Source: Gemmatimonadota bacterium (GTDB taxonomy: Bacteria > Gemmatimonadota > Gemmatimonadetes > Gemmatimonadales > Gemmatimonadaceae). From it: a DNA stretch of 64,000 nucleotides. The notes under the pieces were generated by a model that was given only the letters and a program-made list of their open reading frames with translations, did no database searches and was not told the origin of the DNA. Shown here one piece after another: positions 1-11,151 of this stretch. Where the stretch lies: positions 1 through 64,000 of the forward strand of contig JACQBG010000043.1 of assembly GCA_016194585.1 (NCBI GenBank). The letters are read 5' to 3'. The stretch's first letter is position 1. Every line of letters starts with the position of its first letter. The translations under genes were made by a program, and so were the position numbers.

Positions 1-2
1 TG

Positions 3-37
3 GATCAGATCTGATCCCCTCAAAAATTCGGCGAGCG
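3..37 (+). repeat. Interspersed GATC-rich repeat, copy 1
   Basis: This 35-base segment matches 6403-6437 at 31 of 35 positions in the same orientation. It begins inside a perfect 16-bp palindrome (2-17) that contains three GATC sites. The shared 3' part, CTGATCCCCTCAARAATTCG, is the best-conserved stretch. The element may extend left of the window. It does not look coding. Confidence 0.7.
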
Positions 38-157
38 GAAGCAAGAGCACCGCACGCCGTTCCGCCGCATTCGACGACTGAGTGCTGACTCGAGACGGGT
101 TTCGGTCGTCTATCGGGTGGCCCCCGCCACACCCCGAACCGACGGACGCGCCCTCCG

Positions 158-1363
158 ATGACACCCTCCGCCCGCACCTTCTTCGCCGCCGCCCTCTGTC
201 TCGCGGCGCCTTTCGCGCTCGGCGCGCAGGCACGCCGCCTCGAACTGGCCGACACGGCGCGCAACGCGCCCCGCAACGGCGCGACGAACGACGCGCGCAG
301 CGACGACCGTGCGACCCCGGTCGCGAAGCCCGACGCCGCGCCGCCGCACCGCGCCGCCACGGCCGGCGGCCGTTCCGAATCCGCCGCGCGTAGCGTGAAC
401 TTCCAGCGCGACCAGACCGTGCTGAGCGCGGTCCTTTATGCTCCAGCCTTCGCGTTGTCGGTCACGAAGGGCGGCGTACCGGCCATCGCCACCTATCTCG
501 TCGTCGCGACCGGCGGCTACTTCGCGTCGGCCGACTACACGCGGCATCACGCGATCACGGCCACAGAGAGCGACTTCGCCACCGGCGGCGCGCTCCGCGG
601 CGCGCTCGCCGGCTGGGCCATCGCGCAGTCATCGCACGCCGACTCGCACGGCACCGCCGGTGGGATCTTCATCGGCTCCTTCGCCGGGATGGCGAGCGGC
701 CTCGTCGCCGGAGGCCGGATGACGGACGGCGAGGCCGCCGCGACGCGGTTCGGCGGCGACCTGGCCGCCCTCATCGGCTACGGCTTCGGCGGCGCGGGAA
801 CCAGCGCGCACGCGTCGCGCGACGGCGGACTCGCCGCCGTCGGCGCCGCGATCGCCGGGCTGCCGCTCGGCTACTGGTATGCGCATCAGGCGTCGTATCG
901 CGTGACGGGGGGCGACGTCGCGGCGCTGTGGACGTCGGCTGGCATCGGTGCCGCCGCGGCCGGCACGTTCGTCGCCAATGGCTCGCCGAGCAAGGCGACC
1001 GTCGCATCGGCGCTCGCCGGCGGCGCGCTCGTCGGCGCGTTCGCCGGTGACCGTTTCCTCGTGCGCAGCTACGATCACAGTCTGGAGGAAGGACAAGTCG
1101 TGGCGCTGGGCGCCACCGCAGGGGGCGTGATGGGCGCCGGCATCGGCCTGCTGACGGCGGCGTCGCACGAGCGGGTGAGCGGCGTCACGGTGGGCTTCGG
1201 CGCGCTCGGCGCGACGGCGGGACTCGTGCTCGCCGAGCGCTATCTCGTGCCGCGCGCCGACGCCGGTCGCGCACTCGGACGGCTGGAGCTGAACCCCGCC
1301 GGCGTATTGGCCGCCGCGTCGCGGCAGCCCGGCGCCTACCCGATGGTGCGCTGGACCTTCTAG
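158..1363 (+). CDS. Exported small-residue-rich protein of unknown function
   Basis: 401 residues. An N-terminal Sec signal peptide ends near residue 23 (LALGAQA-like cleavage region). A charged, low-complexity stretch follows to about residue 75. The remainder alternates Gly/Ala-rich hydrophobic segments with short polar turns, resembling glycine-zipper or membrane-embedded proteins. I recognise no catalytic motif. The start at 158 puts the signal peptide at the very N terminus. The stop codon overlaps a TAGATT hexamer at 1361. It could be a phylum-restricted envelope protein; I do not assign a function. Confidence 0.6.
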   Translation: MTPSARTFFAAALCLAAPFALGAQARRLELADTARNAPRNGATNDARSDDRATPVAKPDAAPPHRAATAGGRSESAARSVNFQRDQTVLSAVLYAPAFALSVTKGGVPAIATYLVVATGGYFASADYTRHHAITATESDFATGGALRGALAGWAIAQSSHADSHGTAGGIFIGSFAGMASGLVAGGRMTDGEAAATRFGGDLAALIGYGFGGAGTSAHASRDGGLAAVGAAIAGLPLGYWYAHQASYRVTGGDVAALWTSAGIGAAAAGTFVANGSPSKATVASALAGGALVGAFAGDRFLVRSYDHSLEEGQVVALGATAGGVMGAGIGLLTAASHERVSGVTVGFGALGATAGLVLAERYLVPRADAGRALGRLELNPAGVLAAASRQPGAYPMVRWTF

Positions 1364-1394
1364 ATTTCACGGCACCTTCCCCTCGGGTGCCACC

Positions 1395-2174
1395 GTGAGT
1401 TTCCTCGACCGGCTCCAAACCAGTTTCGCGCAGCTCTGGGAGTTCGTCCCCGGGCTGCTCGGCGCGACCGTCGTCCTGTTCGCCGGGTATCTGCTCGCGA
1501 AGCTCGTGCAGCGGGGGGTGGCGCGCCTGCTGCGCCGCATGCGGCTCAACGAGATGCTGCGCAAGGGTGGGCTGTCGCAGGCGGTGGACCGTCCCGGGAC
1601 GCACCTCAATCCGCAGCGCCTGGGCGCGAACCTCGCGTTCTGGTTCGTGATGTTCACGGTCATGCTGGTCGCCGCGAACGCGCTCGGCCTCGACTCGCTC
1701 GGACAGGTCTTCTCGGAGCTGATGGGCTACATCCCGAGCGTGATCGCGGCGATCGTGATCGTGATCCTCGGCATCGTGCTCGGCGACTTCGTCGGCGGGC
1801 TGATCATGGCGAGCACGAGTTCGTTGCATGGCGGGCCGACGCTCGCGCGGGCCGGGAAGTCCGGCGTGGTGCTGCTGGCGATCTTCATGTCGTTGCAGGA
1901 ACTCGGCGTCGCGACGAACATCGTGACGACGGCGTTCGCGATCATCTTCGGCGCGATCGCGCTGGCGCTCTCGCTCTCGTTCGGTCTCGGCAATCGCGAA
2001 CTCGCGGGTGAGGTCACGCGCGCCTGGTATGAGCGCTACAAGGCGGAGCGCGAGGCGATCGACCGCGAAGTGAAGATCGAGGAGACGGAGGAAGGGATCG
2101 CCGACGACGACTCGCCGGCGGTCGTATCGCCGCGCGCCACGGAGCCTCCGCCGGCGCAGTCGAGCGCGGCGTAA
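1395..2174 (+). CDS. Conserved TM-helix-repeat (MscS/CmpX-like) membrane protein
   Basis: 259 residues from a GTG start. Four or five hydrophobic segments are visible: about residues 18-38, 78-98, 112-138, 156-172 and 176-196. The pattern of paired helices with the sequences VIVILGIVLGDFVGG and SLSFGLGNRELA matches the conserved TM-helix repeat of CmpX-type relatives of mechanosensitive channels. The canonical MscS beta and C-terminal cage domains are absent. The tail after residue 205 is charged and probably cytoplasmic. Family assignment is likely; channel activity is inference. A small GGCACC/GGTGCC hairpin sits directly before the GTG. Confidence 0.75.
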   Translation: MSFLDRLQTSFAQLWEFVPGLLGATVVLFAGYLLAKLVQRGVARLLRRMRLNEMLRKGGLSQAVDRPGTHLNPQRLGANLAFWFVMFTVMLVAANALGLDSLGQVFSELMGYIPSVIAAIVIVILGIVLGDFVGGLIMASTSSLHGGPTLARAGKSGVVLLAIFMSLQELGVATNIVTTAFAIIFGAIALALSLSFGLGNRELAGEVTRAWYERYKAEREAIDREVKIEETEEGIADDDSPAVVSPRATEPPPAQSSAA

Positions 2175-2336
2175 CCGCCTTTGATGGGGGCGGTGCCGAA
2201 CCTCTCCCGAACCGTCTCGGTAAGCATAGAGAATACAATGAGTTAGAGCGCGCGTCGGGCATTGCCCTCACGCGCGCGACTCATTAGATTCGACAGGTTC
2301 GAGTACGCGGCCAGGCCACCTCCTCACCCGCTCCCG

Positions 2337-4868
<2,532 letters not shown>

Positions 4869-4909
4869 GGGCGAACGACGGTGACCGGTTCTCGGTCGTC
4901 GTAGCTGGC

Positions 4910-4938
4910 GGGGGCGGGCGACATGGTCGCCCGCCCCC
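4910..4938. terminator. GC-rich hairpin after gyrA
   Basis: A perfect 13-bp stem (GGGGGCGGGCGAC and its complement) with a 3-base ATG loop lies 42 bases after the gyrA stop. It has no U-tract. It is followed at once by the TAGATT element of the next gene, so termination and re-initiation are packed into 50 bases. Confidence 0.6.
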
Positions 4939-4946
4939 GTCCCACA

Positions 4947-4952
4947 TAGATT
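4947..4952 (+). promoter_or_regulatory. Putative -10 element of a leaderless aminotransferase mRNA
   Basis: TAGATT ends exactly 7 bases before the ATG at 4960, so transcription would begin at or near the A of the start codon. The same hexamer and the same 7-base spacing occur before ctaG (28843-28848). There is no convincing -35 element and no Shine-Dalgarno sequence before the ATG. Confidence 0.5.
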
Positions 4953-4959
4953 CGAGACC

Positions 4960-6324
4960 ATGACCACCGCCACCCGCCCATCGCTCGGAGACCTCCTCCA
5001 CGCCCCGCTCGAGGCGCCGCCCTCGCTCGAGCCGCTGTGGATGCCCTTCACGAACAACCGTGCCTTCAAGAAGGCGCCGCGCATCCTCGTGAGTGCGAAG
5101 GACATGCACTACACCGACGCTGACGGCCGACTCGTGCTCGACGCGGTCGCCGGGCTGTGGTGCGTGAACGCGGGGCATTGCCGCGCCCCGATTTCCGACG
5201 CGATCGCGCAGGCGGCGCGCACGCTCGATTACGCGCCCCCCTTCCAGATGGGGCACGCCCTCTCGTTCGCGCTCGCCGAGCGCGTCGCGGCGATGGCGCC
5301 CGGCGACCTCGACCATGTGTTCTTCGTGAACTCGGGGAGCGAAGCGGTCGACACGGCGCTCAAGATCGCCCTCGCCTACCATCAGGCGCGCGGCGACGCC
5401 AAGCGCGTGCGCTTCGTGGGGCGGCTGCGCGGCTACCATGGCGTGGGCTTCGGCGGCATCTCGGTGGGCGGCATCCCCGGCAACCAGAAGCAGTTCGCGG
5501 CGCAGTTGCTCCCGCATGTCGACCACTTCGCGCACACGCACGACCTCGCGCGCAACGCGTTCTCGAAGGGGCAGCCGAAGCACGGCGCCGAACTCGCCGA
5601 CGACCTGCTGCGCGTCATCGCCGAGCGTGGAGGCGACACGATCGCGGCGGTCATCGTCGAGCCGGTGGCTGGCTCGACCGGCGTGCTCATCCCGCCGGTC
5701 GGCTATCTCGAGCGGCTGCGCGCCATCTGCGACGCGCACGGCATCCTGCTCATCTTCGACGAGGTGATCACGGGCTTCGGCCGCACCGGCGCGAGTTTCG
5801 GCGCGACGCGGTTCAACGTCGTCCCCGACATGATGACGGTCGCGAAGGGGATCACGAACGGCGCCGTGCCGCTCGGCGCGGTGCTCGCCCGGCACGCGAT
5901 CTACGACACGGTGGTCAATCAGGCCCCAGCCGGGATCGAGCTGTTCCACGGCTATACGTACTCCGGGCACCCGCTCGCCGCGGCCGCGGGGCTCGCGACG
6001 CTGGACCTGTACGAGTCGGAGGGGCTGTTCGAACGCGCCGCCTCGCTCGCTCCCTACTGGGAGGATGCCGTGCACTCGCTGCGCGCGCGTTGCCACGTCA
6101 TCGACGTGCGCAACATCGGGCTCGTCGGCGCCGTCGAGTTCGAGACGCGCGACGGCAAGTTGGGCGCCCGTGGCTACGACATCTTCGTCGAGTGCTTCAA
6201 GCGCGGCGTCCTCGTGCGGCAGACGGGGGACATCATCGCGCTGTCGCCGCCACTCATCGTCGAGAAGACGCACATCCACGAGATCATGGACGTGCTCGGC
6301 GCGGCGATCGACGCGACGGCGTGA
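4960..6324 (+). CDS. Class III PLP aminotransferase (omega-amino acid:pyruvate type)
   Basis: 454 residues, normal for class III fold-type I aminotransferases. It should move an amino group from an omega-amino acid or amine to a keto acid such as pyruvate. Visible motifs are the PLP phosphate-binding NSGSEAVDTALK, the cofactor Asp in LIFDEVITGFGRTG and the Schiff-base Lys in TVAKGITNG. The strong overall match is to beta-alanine/omega-amino acid:pyruvate aminotransferases. The convergent neighbour is a methylmalonate-semialdehyde dehydrogenase, which would oxidise the malonate semialdehyde made from beta-alanine. The substrate is inferred from context. The gene appears leaderless. Confidence 0.88.
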   Translation: MTTATRPSLGDLLHAPLEAPPSLEPLWMPFTNNRAFKKAPRILVSAKDMHYTDADGRLVLDAVAGLWCVNAGHCRAPISDAIAQAARTLDYAPPFQMGHALSFALAERVAAMAPGDLDHVFFVNSGSEAVDTALKIALAYHQARGDAKRVRFVGRLRGYHGVGFGGISVGGIPGNQKQFAAQLLPHVDHFAHTHDLARNAFSKGQPKHGAELADDLLRVIAERGGDTIAAVIVEPVAGSTGVLIPPVGYLERLRAICDAHGILLIFDEVITGFGRTGASFGATRFNVVPDMMTVAKGITNGAVPLGAVLARHAIYDTVVNQAPAGIELFHGYTYSGHPLAAAAGLATLDLYESEGLFERAASLAPYWEDAVHSLRARCHVIDVRNIGLVGAVEFETRDGKLGARGYDIFVECFKRGVLVRQTGDIIALSPPLIVEKTHIHEIMDVLGAAIDATA

Positions 6325-6378
6325 GCGGCCGGTAGCCGTGCCCGCGTAGGTACGGGCAGCTGTGCCGGCGAATGCCTG

Positions 6379-6420
6379 AGGGGATCAGATCTGATCATCA
6401 TTGATCAGGACTGATCCCCT
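6379..6420. terminator. GATC-rich hairpin between convergent genes
   Basis: Two 19-base arms (6379-6397 and 6402-6420) pair at 17 positions around a TCAT loop. The arms contain five GATC sites. The position between two convergent genes suits a bidirectional terminator. The right arm is also the start of the interspersed repeat, so the element may instead be a mobile or regulatory palindrome. Confidence 0.55.
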
Positions 6421-6437
6421 CAAGAATTCGGCGAACG
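6403..6437 (+). repeat. Interspersed GATC-rich repeat, copy 2
   Basis: It matches 3-37 at 31 of 35 positions in the same orientation, 6.4 kb away. Conservation continues past the hairpin into CAAGAATTCGGCGAACG, so this is more than a shared stem. No gene product explains it. Confidence 0.7.
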
Positions 6438-6483
6438 AACGCCTTGATCGCAGTCGGAGCCCCGGCTCGAGGATCCCCGGAGC

Positions 6484-7983
6484 TCACCGCCCGTGCAACG
6501 GCATCACGAACTCGCTCCCCTGCCGGATGCCGGCCGGCCAGCGCGAGGTGACGGTCTTCACCCGCGTGTAGAACCTCACGCCGTCCTCGCCGTGCTGGTT
6601 GTGGTCGCCGAACGCCGACTGCTTCCACCCCCCGAACGAGTAGAAGGCGAGCGGCACCGGGATGGGCACATTCACGCCGACCATCCCGACCTGCACGCGA
6701 TGCACGAACTCGCGCGCCACGTCGCCGTCGCGCGTGAACACCGACACGCCGTTGCCGAACGGATGGTCGTTGGCGAGCGTGAGCGCCTCCTCGAATGAGG
6801 CGGCGCGCACGATCACCAGCACCGGCCCGAAGATCTCCTCCTGATAGATGCACATCGACGGCGTGACGCGGTCGAACAGCGAGCCACCCAGGAAGAATCC
6901 CTGTTCGTGTCCCGCCACCATGTGGCCGCGGCCGTCCACGACCAGCTCGGCCCCCTCGTCGATGCCGGCGGCGATGTACCCCGCCACCTTGTCCCGGTGT
7001 TCGCGCGTGACGAGCGGACCCATCTCCGCCGCCGCATCGTCGCTCGCGCCGATTCGCAAGGCGCGCACGCGCGCGGCGAGGCGGTCGCGGAGCGCGTCGG
7101 CCGTCGCCTCGCCCACCACCACCGCGACCGAGATCGCCATGCATCGCTCGCCGGCCGATCCGTACGCCGCGCCGATGAGCGCGTCGGTCGCCTGATCGAG
7201 GTCCGCGTCGGGCATCACCACGAGATGGTTCTTCGCGCCCCCCATCGCCTGCACGCGCTTGCCGTGCGCCGCGGCCGTGGCATAGACGTAGCGCGCGATC
7301 GGCGTCGAGCCGACGAAGCTCACGGCCTGCACGCGCGGGTCCGTGAGCAGCGTGTCGACGGCCTCCTTGTCGCCCAGCACGACGTTCAGCACCCCCGGCG
7401 GCCCGCCGGCCTCCACGAACAGCTCGGCGAGCCGCACCGTGCAGCTCGGATCCTTCTCCGACGGCTTCAGCACGAAGCTGTTGCCGCAGGCGACCGCGGG
7501 CGCGCACATCCAGAGCGGCACCATCGCGGGGAAGTTGAACGGGGTGATGCCCGCGCACACGCCGAGCGGCTGCCGCAGCGAGTGCATGTCGATGCCGCGC
7601 GACACCTGGTCGGAGAAATCGCCCTTCAGCAGGTGCGTGATCCCGCAGGCGAAATCCACCACTTCGAGGCCGCGCTGGACGTCGCCACGGGCGTCGGCGA
7701 GCACCTTGCCGTGCTCGCTCGAGAGGAGGCGCGCCAACTCGTCCATGTGCCGCTCGATCAGTTCGCGCCAGCGGAACATCACCCGCGCACGGGCCGGCGA
7801 CGGCGTCTCGGCCCACGCGGGGAACGCGCGCTGTGCGTCGGCGATGGCGGCTTCCGTCTCGGCGCGCGACGCGAGCGGCACGCGCGCGGTGACGGCGCCG
7901 AGGGACGGATCGAAGACGTCGCCGAACCGGCCGCTGGCGCCGGCGACGCGTCGGCCGCCGATGAAGAATTCGAGTTGGTGCAT
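6484..7983 (-). CDS. mmsA: CoA-acylating methylmalonate-semialdehyde dehydrogenase
   Basis: 499 residues, typical for the family. It oxidises (methyl)malonate semialdehyde to propionyl- or acetyl-CoA with NAD and CoA and releases CO2, in valine, inositol or beta-alanine catabolism. The aldehyde dehydrogenase fold is evident: the [10 protein letters not shown] segment, the NAD site [10 protein letters not shown] and the catalytic Cys in GERCMAIS, the family-typical context. The start at 7983 ([10 protein letters not shown]) is chosen over an upstream in-frame ATG at 8073 because CGGAGAT precedes it at ribosome-binding distance. It faces an omega-aminotransferase that could supply its substrate. 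Confidence 0.93.
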   Translation of the reverse strand: MHQLEFFIGGRRVAGASGRFGDVFDPSLGAVTARVPLASRAETEAAIADAQRAFPAWAETPSPARARVMFRWRELIERHMDELARLLSSEHGKVLADARGDVQRGLEVVDFACGITHLLKGDFSDQVSRGIDMHSLRQPLGVCAGITPFNFPAMVPLWMCAPAVACGNSFVLKPSEKDPSCTVRLAELFVEAGGPPGVLNVVLGDKEAVDTLLTDPRVQAVSFVGSTPIARYVYATAAAHGKRVQAMGGAKNHLVVMPDADLDQATDALIGAAYGSAGERCMAISVAVVVGEATADALRDRLAARVRALRIGASDDAAAEMGPLVTREHRDKVAGYIAAGIDEGAELVVDGRGHMVAGHEQGFFLGGSLFDRVTPSMCIYQEEIFGPVLVIVRAASFEEALTLANDHPFGNGVSVFTRDGDVAREFVHRVQVGMVGVNVPIPVPLAFYSFGGWKQSAFGDHNQHGEDGVRFYTRVKTVTSRWPAGIRQGSEFVMPLHGR

Positions 7984-8260
7984 GGGCGGATCTCCGTTGG
8001 GCTCTCTGCGCGGCACGGGTTCGCGCTCGACCGCTACCGACACAAGCTGCCGACATGGCATCGCCAGAGGCAACCGGGCGGACGATCGTCACTCCACGGG
8101 TCCGGACACTCACTAAGTGACGGTTCTTCACCATCGCTAACGTTTCTTCGCGCGCGGACGGCTTGACGGCCCCGGCGGCCGGACCGAACTTGCCGACGAG
8201 GAGTAACATCCGTCTCGCGAAGGCGTCTCACCTGTCAACCTCCCCCCGGACGGTGAACTG
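7984..8260. other. Divergent intergenic region, mmsA / DUF1800 gene
   Basis: 277 bases without a supportable gene. It must hold both promoters. An 11-base inverted repeat, TCACTAAGTGA, lies at 8110-8120 and could be an operator on the mmsA side. TTGACG at 8163-8168 followed 17 bases later by GAACTT is a weak candidate promoter for the rightward gene. Neither is certain. Confidence 0.3.
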
Positions 8261-9829
8261 GTGTCAGAGGATGTGGCGGTGACCTCGCGCGGCGAGGTCA
8301 CCCCGGACGATCGCTCTCGGCGGCAGGCGCTTTTCGCCGGGCTCGCGGCGCTGACGGCGCTCGTCGCGCCGTCGGCGGCCGGCGCGCAAGGTCGCGTGCG
8401 GGTTCCCGTGGGTCCGACCGAGCGCACGCCGCGCCATCCGACGACGCCCCTGAAGCCGGCGCTCGTCGATCCGGCCGCGACGTGGCTGACCCCCGAGTTG
8501 CGGCTCGCCCGTCGCGTCACGATGGGGCTCAACGACGCCGAGGCCGTCCGTGCGCGTCAGATGGGATACTCGGCGTATCTCGACTACCAGCTCGATGCCG
8601 AGTCGATCGACGACTCGGTCACCGATTCCTACGTCGCCGCCAGCTGGCCGACGACGACGCAGGACGCCTCGACCCTGTTCTCCGCGAATGCCGGCACGGT
8701 GCAGACGGAACTCACGCTCGCGTCGGTGTTCCGCGCGGCGTTCTCGGCCCGGCAGCTGAAGGAGCGGATGGTCGAATTCTGGAGCGACCATTTCAACATC
8801 TACTATCCGAAGGTCGCCTACCTCAAGGTCATCGACGACCGGGAGGTCATCCGCGCGAACGCGCTGACGACCTTCCCGCAGCTCCTGCGTGCGACGGCGC
8901 ACAGTCCCGCCATGCTCGTGTACCTCGACCAGAGTTCGAGCCGGAAGGGCGCGCCCAATCAGAACTACGCCCGCGAGATCATGGAGCTCCACACGCTCGG
9001 CGTGAACGGGGGGTACACCCAGACCGACGTCGCCGAGCTGTCGCGCGTGCTGACGGGATGGACGATCGCGGCGCGCGGCGCCGCTTTCACCTTCGACCCG
9101 AACCTCCACGACTTCGGCGCGAAGACGGTGCTCGGCGTGACGATCCCGGCCGCGGCGACGTCGGTGGGCGCGGCCGCCGTGAACGAAGGCGAGCAGATGC
9201 TCACGCTGCTCGTGAACCACCCCAGCACCGCGACGTTCATCGCCGCGAAGATGCTCCAGTACTTCCTTCGCTACGATCCCTCGCCCGGGCAGATCGCCGC
9301 GGTCGCGGCGGTCTACGCGAACACCGGCGGCGACATCAAGGCGATGATGCGCGCCGTCCTGTCGCCGGAGAACCTCCTCGCGGCACCGGCGAAGTTCAAG
9401 CGGCCCTACCACTTCATCCTCTCTGCCGTGCGCGCGCTCTCGCCCGTCGTCACGCCTGCGGGCGCGGCGGCGATCAATGCGCAGGTGAACGTCGCCGGGC
9501 AGGCGATGTTCAACTGGTTGACGCCCGACGGCTATCCGGACACCGCGCAGTACTGGGCGGGCAACTTCCTGCCGCGCTGGAACGCCGCCGCCTCGCTCGC
9601 CAACGCGAACAGCGCAACGTCGATCCTCTTCAACGTCGCGCCGTGGATGACGCCGGCGACGACGGCGAACGTCGTCGCGCAGATCGACCGGTACGTCTTC
9701 GCCGGCGAGATGCCCCCGCGGCTGCGCGACGAACTGAGCGCGTACATCGGCGCGAATCCGTCGTCGGCCGCCCGCGTGCGCGAGGCGGTCGGGCTGGCGA
9801 TGTCGTCGTCATCCTTCCAGTACTACTGA
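8261..9829 (+). CDS. DUF1800 family exported protein
   Basis: 522 residues from a GTG start. A twin-arginine-like signal (SRRQALFAGLAALTALV, then an AGAQ cleavage site near residue 45) suggests export. The family hallmarks WSDHFNIYY, NYAREIMELHTLGVNGGYTQ and the Cys-poor helical body are present. The function of DUF1800 is not established. These proteins are nearly always encoded beside a DUF1501 protein, as here with a 13-base gap, so the two are probably co-translated partners in the envelope. No substrate can be named from sequence. Confidence 0.85.
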   Translation: MSEDVAVTSRGEVTPDDRSRRQALFAGLAALTALVAPSAAGAQGRVRVPVGPTERTPRHPTTPLKPALVDPAATWLTPELRLARRVTMGLNDAEAVRARQMGYSAYLDYQLDAESIDDSVTDSYVAASWPTTTQDASTLFSANAGTVQTELTLASVFRAAFSARQLKERMVEFWSDHFNIYYPKVAYLKVIDDREVIRANALTTFPQLLRATAHSPAMLVYLDQSSSRKGAPNQNYAREIMELHTLGVNGGYTQTDVAELSRVLTGWTIAARGAAFTFDPNLHDFGAKTVLGVTIPAAATSVGAAAVNEGEQMLTLLVNHPSTATFIAAKMLQYFLRYDPSPGQIAAVAAVYANTGGDIKAMMRAVLSPENLLAAPAKFKRPYHFILSAVRALSPVVTPAGAAAINAQVNVAGQAMFNWLTPDGYPDTAQYWAGNFLPRWNAAASLANANSATSILFNVAPWMTPATTANVVAQIDRYVFAGEMPPRLRDELSAYIGANPSSAARVREAVGLAMSSSSFQYY

Positions 9830-9842
9830 GACGGAGCGCGCG

Positions 9843-11138
9843 ATGGACCAACACGACCTCGACTGCGCGTGCCGCGAGTATCGCGACCTCTCCCGGCGCC
9901 ATTTCATCCAGGGCACCGCGGGCGCGGCGTTGCTCGCCGCGTTCCGGCCCGATTGGTTGCCGCGGGTCGTGGTCGCCGACAGCGCGAACAGCACGCGCGA
10001 CGTGATCGTGAACATCTTCATGCGCGGGGGCGCCGATTCGCTGTCGCTCGTCGCGCCGTTCGCCGATACGAACTACTACGCGGGCCGCCCGACGCTCGCC
10101 ATCCCGCGCCCCGACGCGACCGTCGCCGGAAAGGGCACGGCGCTCGACAACACCTTCATGTTCTCGCCGGGCATGCTCGGTCTCTACCCGGCCTACCAGG
10201 CGGCGCAGCTGGCCGTCGTGCACGGCGCCGGTCTCACGTACAACTCGCGCTCGCATTTCGACGCCCAACGGTACATCGAGCGCGGCAAGGCGGCCGACAC
10301 CTCCGTCACCACCGGGTGGATCGGCCGGCACCTCGCGGCGAGCACACCCGCCCGCGCCGGCGCCGTGTTGCGCGCCCTCGCGATCTCCAGCGGGCTCCCC
10401 AACTCGTTCGACGGCGCGCCCAACGCGCTGCCCATCTCCGATCCGACGAACTTCCAGATCAGCGGCAGCGCCGCCACCGGCGCCGCGCGCGAGGCGTTCC
10501 TCACCGCCGACTTCTTCCTCGACCTGGAGCCGGCCCGATCGTCCGCGCTTGGCGTGACGGCGACCCTCAACCTGCTGCGGTCGCTGAACCTCGCCAGCTA
10601 CAAGCCGTCCAACGGCGCCGTCTATCCGGCCAGCAGTTTCGGTCGCGCCATGCGCTCGGCCGCGGCGATGATCAAGTCCGACGTCGGCGTCGAGGCGATC
10701 GAGGTCGACATCGGCGGCTGGGACACCCACGTCGCCGAGGACCCCAAGGCCGGCTCGCTCTTCAAGACCATGTCGGACTTCTCCGGCAGCATCGGCGCCT
10801 TCTGGGCCGATGTGATGCAGGGGAACGGCTCCTTCTCCGTGACGCTCGTCGCGATGAGCGAGTTCGGCCGCAACGTGCGCGAGAACGGCAACGCCGGCAC
10901 CGACCACGGACGAGGCGGCGCGATGTTCGTTATGGGCCGCTCCGTGAACGGCGGCAAGGTGTACACCAATTCCTGGAAGCCGCTCGCACGGGAGAACCTC
11001 GCCGACGGCCAGGACGTCCCCGTCACGATCGACCACCGTGACATCCTCGCCGAGATCGTGCAGAAGCGGCTGTCGAACCCGAACATCGGGGCGATCTTCC
11101 CCGGGTACACGCCGACGAACTACAACATCGCCACGTAG
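9843..11138 (+). CDS. DUF1501 family exported protein
   Basis: 431 residues. Residues 18-34 carry a Tat-type signal (SRRHFIQGTAGAALLAAF). The body shows the DUF1501 signatures GGADSLSLV, GGWDTH, MSEFGRNV and DHGRGGAMFVMG. These resemble the metal-binding layout of alkaline-phosphatase/sulfatase-superfamily proteins, but the activity is unknown. It starts 13 bases after the DUF1800 gene and is presumably one operon with it. It ends 13 bases before a convergent cupredoxin gene with no obvious terminator between. Confidence 0.87.
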   Translation: MDQHDLDCACREYRDLSRRHFIQGTAGAALLAAFRPDWLPRVVVADSANSTRDVIVNIFMRGGADSLSLVAPFADTNYYAGRPTLAIPRPDATVAGKGTALDNTFMFSPGMLGLYPAYQAAQLAVVHGAGLTYNSRSHFDAQRYIERGKAADTSVTTGWIGRHLAASTPARAGAVLRALAISSGLPNSFDGAPNALPISDPTNFQISGSAATGAAREAFLTADFFLDLEPARSSALGVTATLNLLRSLNLASYKPSNGAVYPASSFGRAMRSAAAMIKSDVGVEAIEVDIGGWDTHVAEDPKAGSLFKTMSDFSGSIGAFWADVMQGNGSFSVTLVAMSEFGRNVRENGNAGTDHGRGGAMFVMGRSVNGGKVYTNSWKPLARENLADGQDVPVTIDHRDILAEIVQKRLSNPNIGAIFPGYTPTNYNIAT

Positions 11139-11151
11139 GCGCGGGGCGCGC

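Noticed and set aside
1369-1397. Possible start-codon-sequestering RNA hairpin before the channel-like gene
   Set aside because: The GGCACC/GGTGCC pairing is only six bases with bulges beyond it; not enough to call a riboswitch or thermosensor.
2262-2336. N-terminal extension of GyrA from TTG
   Set aside because: The added 25 residues have no counterpart in GyrA, and a TAGATT element lies within them.
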